NCBI RefSeq assembly: GCF_026151205.1
Contig: NC_087076.1
Span: 7,044,902 to 7,108,901, forward strand
Origin: Bolinopsis microptera
Taxonomy: Eukaryota > Ctenophora > Tentaculata > Lobata > Bolinopsidae
DNA: 64,000 nt
Reading direction: 5' to 3'
The translations under genes and the position numbers were made by a program. Positions 62,990 through 64,000 of the stretch are shown here, piece by piece (position 1 is the first letter of the stretch; each line of letters opens with the position of its first letter). The notes below the pieces were generated by a model that saw nothing but the letters and a program-made list of their open reading frames with translations, did no database searches and was not told the DNA's origin.

Positions 62990-64000
62990 CGTCCTTCATT
63001 AAATTGCACACACTGTTGACGTTGTCCCTCTTTCAAAACTTTCATGTCTGTGGTTTTTATGGAAGTGTACCCAAACGCAACCCTAACCCTAAACAATCTT
63101 ATGAGCGTTCGACTAGCGTGTCACGTGAGCACAACATAACACTTCATCATATATTTACCCTATATATTACCCCTATATATCATGGGGGTGATTTGGAATG
63201 AGATTCCCTAAATATGTTGATCGTAGCTAGTAATAGTACCACTACCATGAAAACCCTAGTTTACAGAATTGTTTAAAGTTTGGCGACTTGGTGACTTCCC
63301 CTGTGCGGCATTCAGCTGTGACCATTCTTAATTCAATTCCCAGATACTAACAATCAACCGTCGTTTTTTGATAAAAATTATTGTGATTTGGTGCGAAAGA
63401 TAACTGAACATAATCATATTATAATATTTGCGAACTTCTATTTGTATTTGATCAGGAAATTAGTCCGGCTCCTTCTAAAGTAATTCCATCAATTTACCGA
63501 GCCCTAGGTCCACGAGAGTGCCACGAGAGTGCCACGAGAGTGCCGTCGGGATTCGGATGTATGACCTGTAGCAGTATTCTTGATAAAAATTGATTCATAC
63601 TGATACAAATTTATTTATACTGATAAAAATATATTTTGATAATAATATAATTTATTTTAAACGAATTATCTGAGATAATTGTCGGTTACGATTATTGGAG
63701 TGAATAGCATAATCGAAAACCAAAAACAAAAAAGAAACGGTATAGAGACTGGAGAGGTTCACCTGATCTCAATCCCCACTGGCCACTATCTGTAGCTTCT
63801 CAAATAACATATTAAGCGTCATATTAACATATTAACTTTAAGCTTCTCATAAACCATTTACATTTTCTGATATCTTACCAATTTCATTTCCTTGCTTGCT
63901 TTTTTGATAACCACTGCTGAACTATGGTCGCAGTCCCAAAACACCGTTACTGAGTGATACTTATTCCTCAACCACCTGTTAAGTGTAAATGAGAGATCAC
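62990..64000. other. No gene seen
   Basis: Contains three copies of an 11-bp CACGAGAGTGC repeat (about 63511-63544) and two CCCTAA units near 63080. Otherwise nothing recognised. Confidence 0.45.

Noticed and set aside
63075-63095. Telomere-like CCCTAA repeats
   Set aside because: Only two units (CCCTAACCCTAA). This is too short to mean a telomere or interstitial telomere array.

Overview
The window is nuclear DNA of an animal, almost certainly an invertebrate. It is AT-rich, has GT-AG introns and polyA signals, and carries many LINE fragments, MITE-like elements and long satellite arrays. I cannot name the phylum from sequence alone. A cnidarian or another early-branching or marine animal would fit, but that is a guess. 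There are no bacterial or organellar features and no convincing tRNA or rRNA genes.

Three protein genes can be supported. (1) An IQGAP scaffold gene fills most of the window on the minus strand (stop at 9748, ATG ending at 50250). I reconstructed 23 coding exons with consistent splice sites and phases. They join to 4461 bases, which is 1486 residues plus stop. The domain order is CH, IQGAP repeats, WW, three IQ motifs, GAP-related domain and RasGAP C-terminal domain. (2) A complete six-exon ODF3/CIMAP1 gene (SHIPPO repeats, 249 residues) lies on the plus strand at 54263-56129. (3) A plus-strand Lys/Glu/Ala/Pro-rich repeat protein lies at 61017-62723, with fifteen tandem 11-residue repeats and no recognised family.

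Layout. 1-6.5 kb: no gene seen, one foldback element and dispersed repeats. 6.5-10.4 kb: a 1.8-kb tandem duplication that has copied the IQGAP terminal exon and most of the penultimate exon. 10.4-50.3 kb: the rest of IQGAP. Its introns hold TAA- and TTAA-flanked MITEs, a near-intact LINE (27674-30829), a LINE fragment (23.6-24.3 kb), and minisatellites with units of 71, 40, 19 and 10 bp. There is also an 865-bp GGGA tract ending about 11 bases from an exon. 50.5-52.2 kb: a LINE 3' fragment with one nonsense codon, and a second copy of its tail. 53.2-53.8 kb: a TTAA-flanked element. 54.3-56.3 kb: ODF3. 56.3-60.9 kb: no gene seen. 61-62.7 kb: the repeat protein. 62.8-64 kb: no gene seen.

The three genes show no functional link. 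IQGAP is a cortical actin and calmodulin scaffold, ODF3 is an axoneme-associated protein, and the third is unknown. The most interesting signal is the IQGAP 3' cassette duplication. A second terminal exon has stayed open but differs from the first only at amino-acid-changing sites. Upstream of it is a truncated exon 22 copy that has an in-frame candidate splice acceptor. Alternative or decaying IQGAP C-termini are therefore possible.
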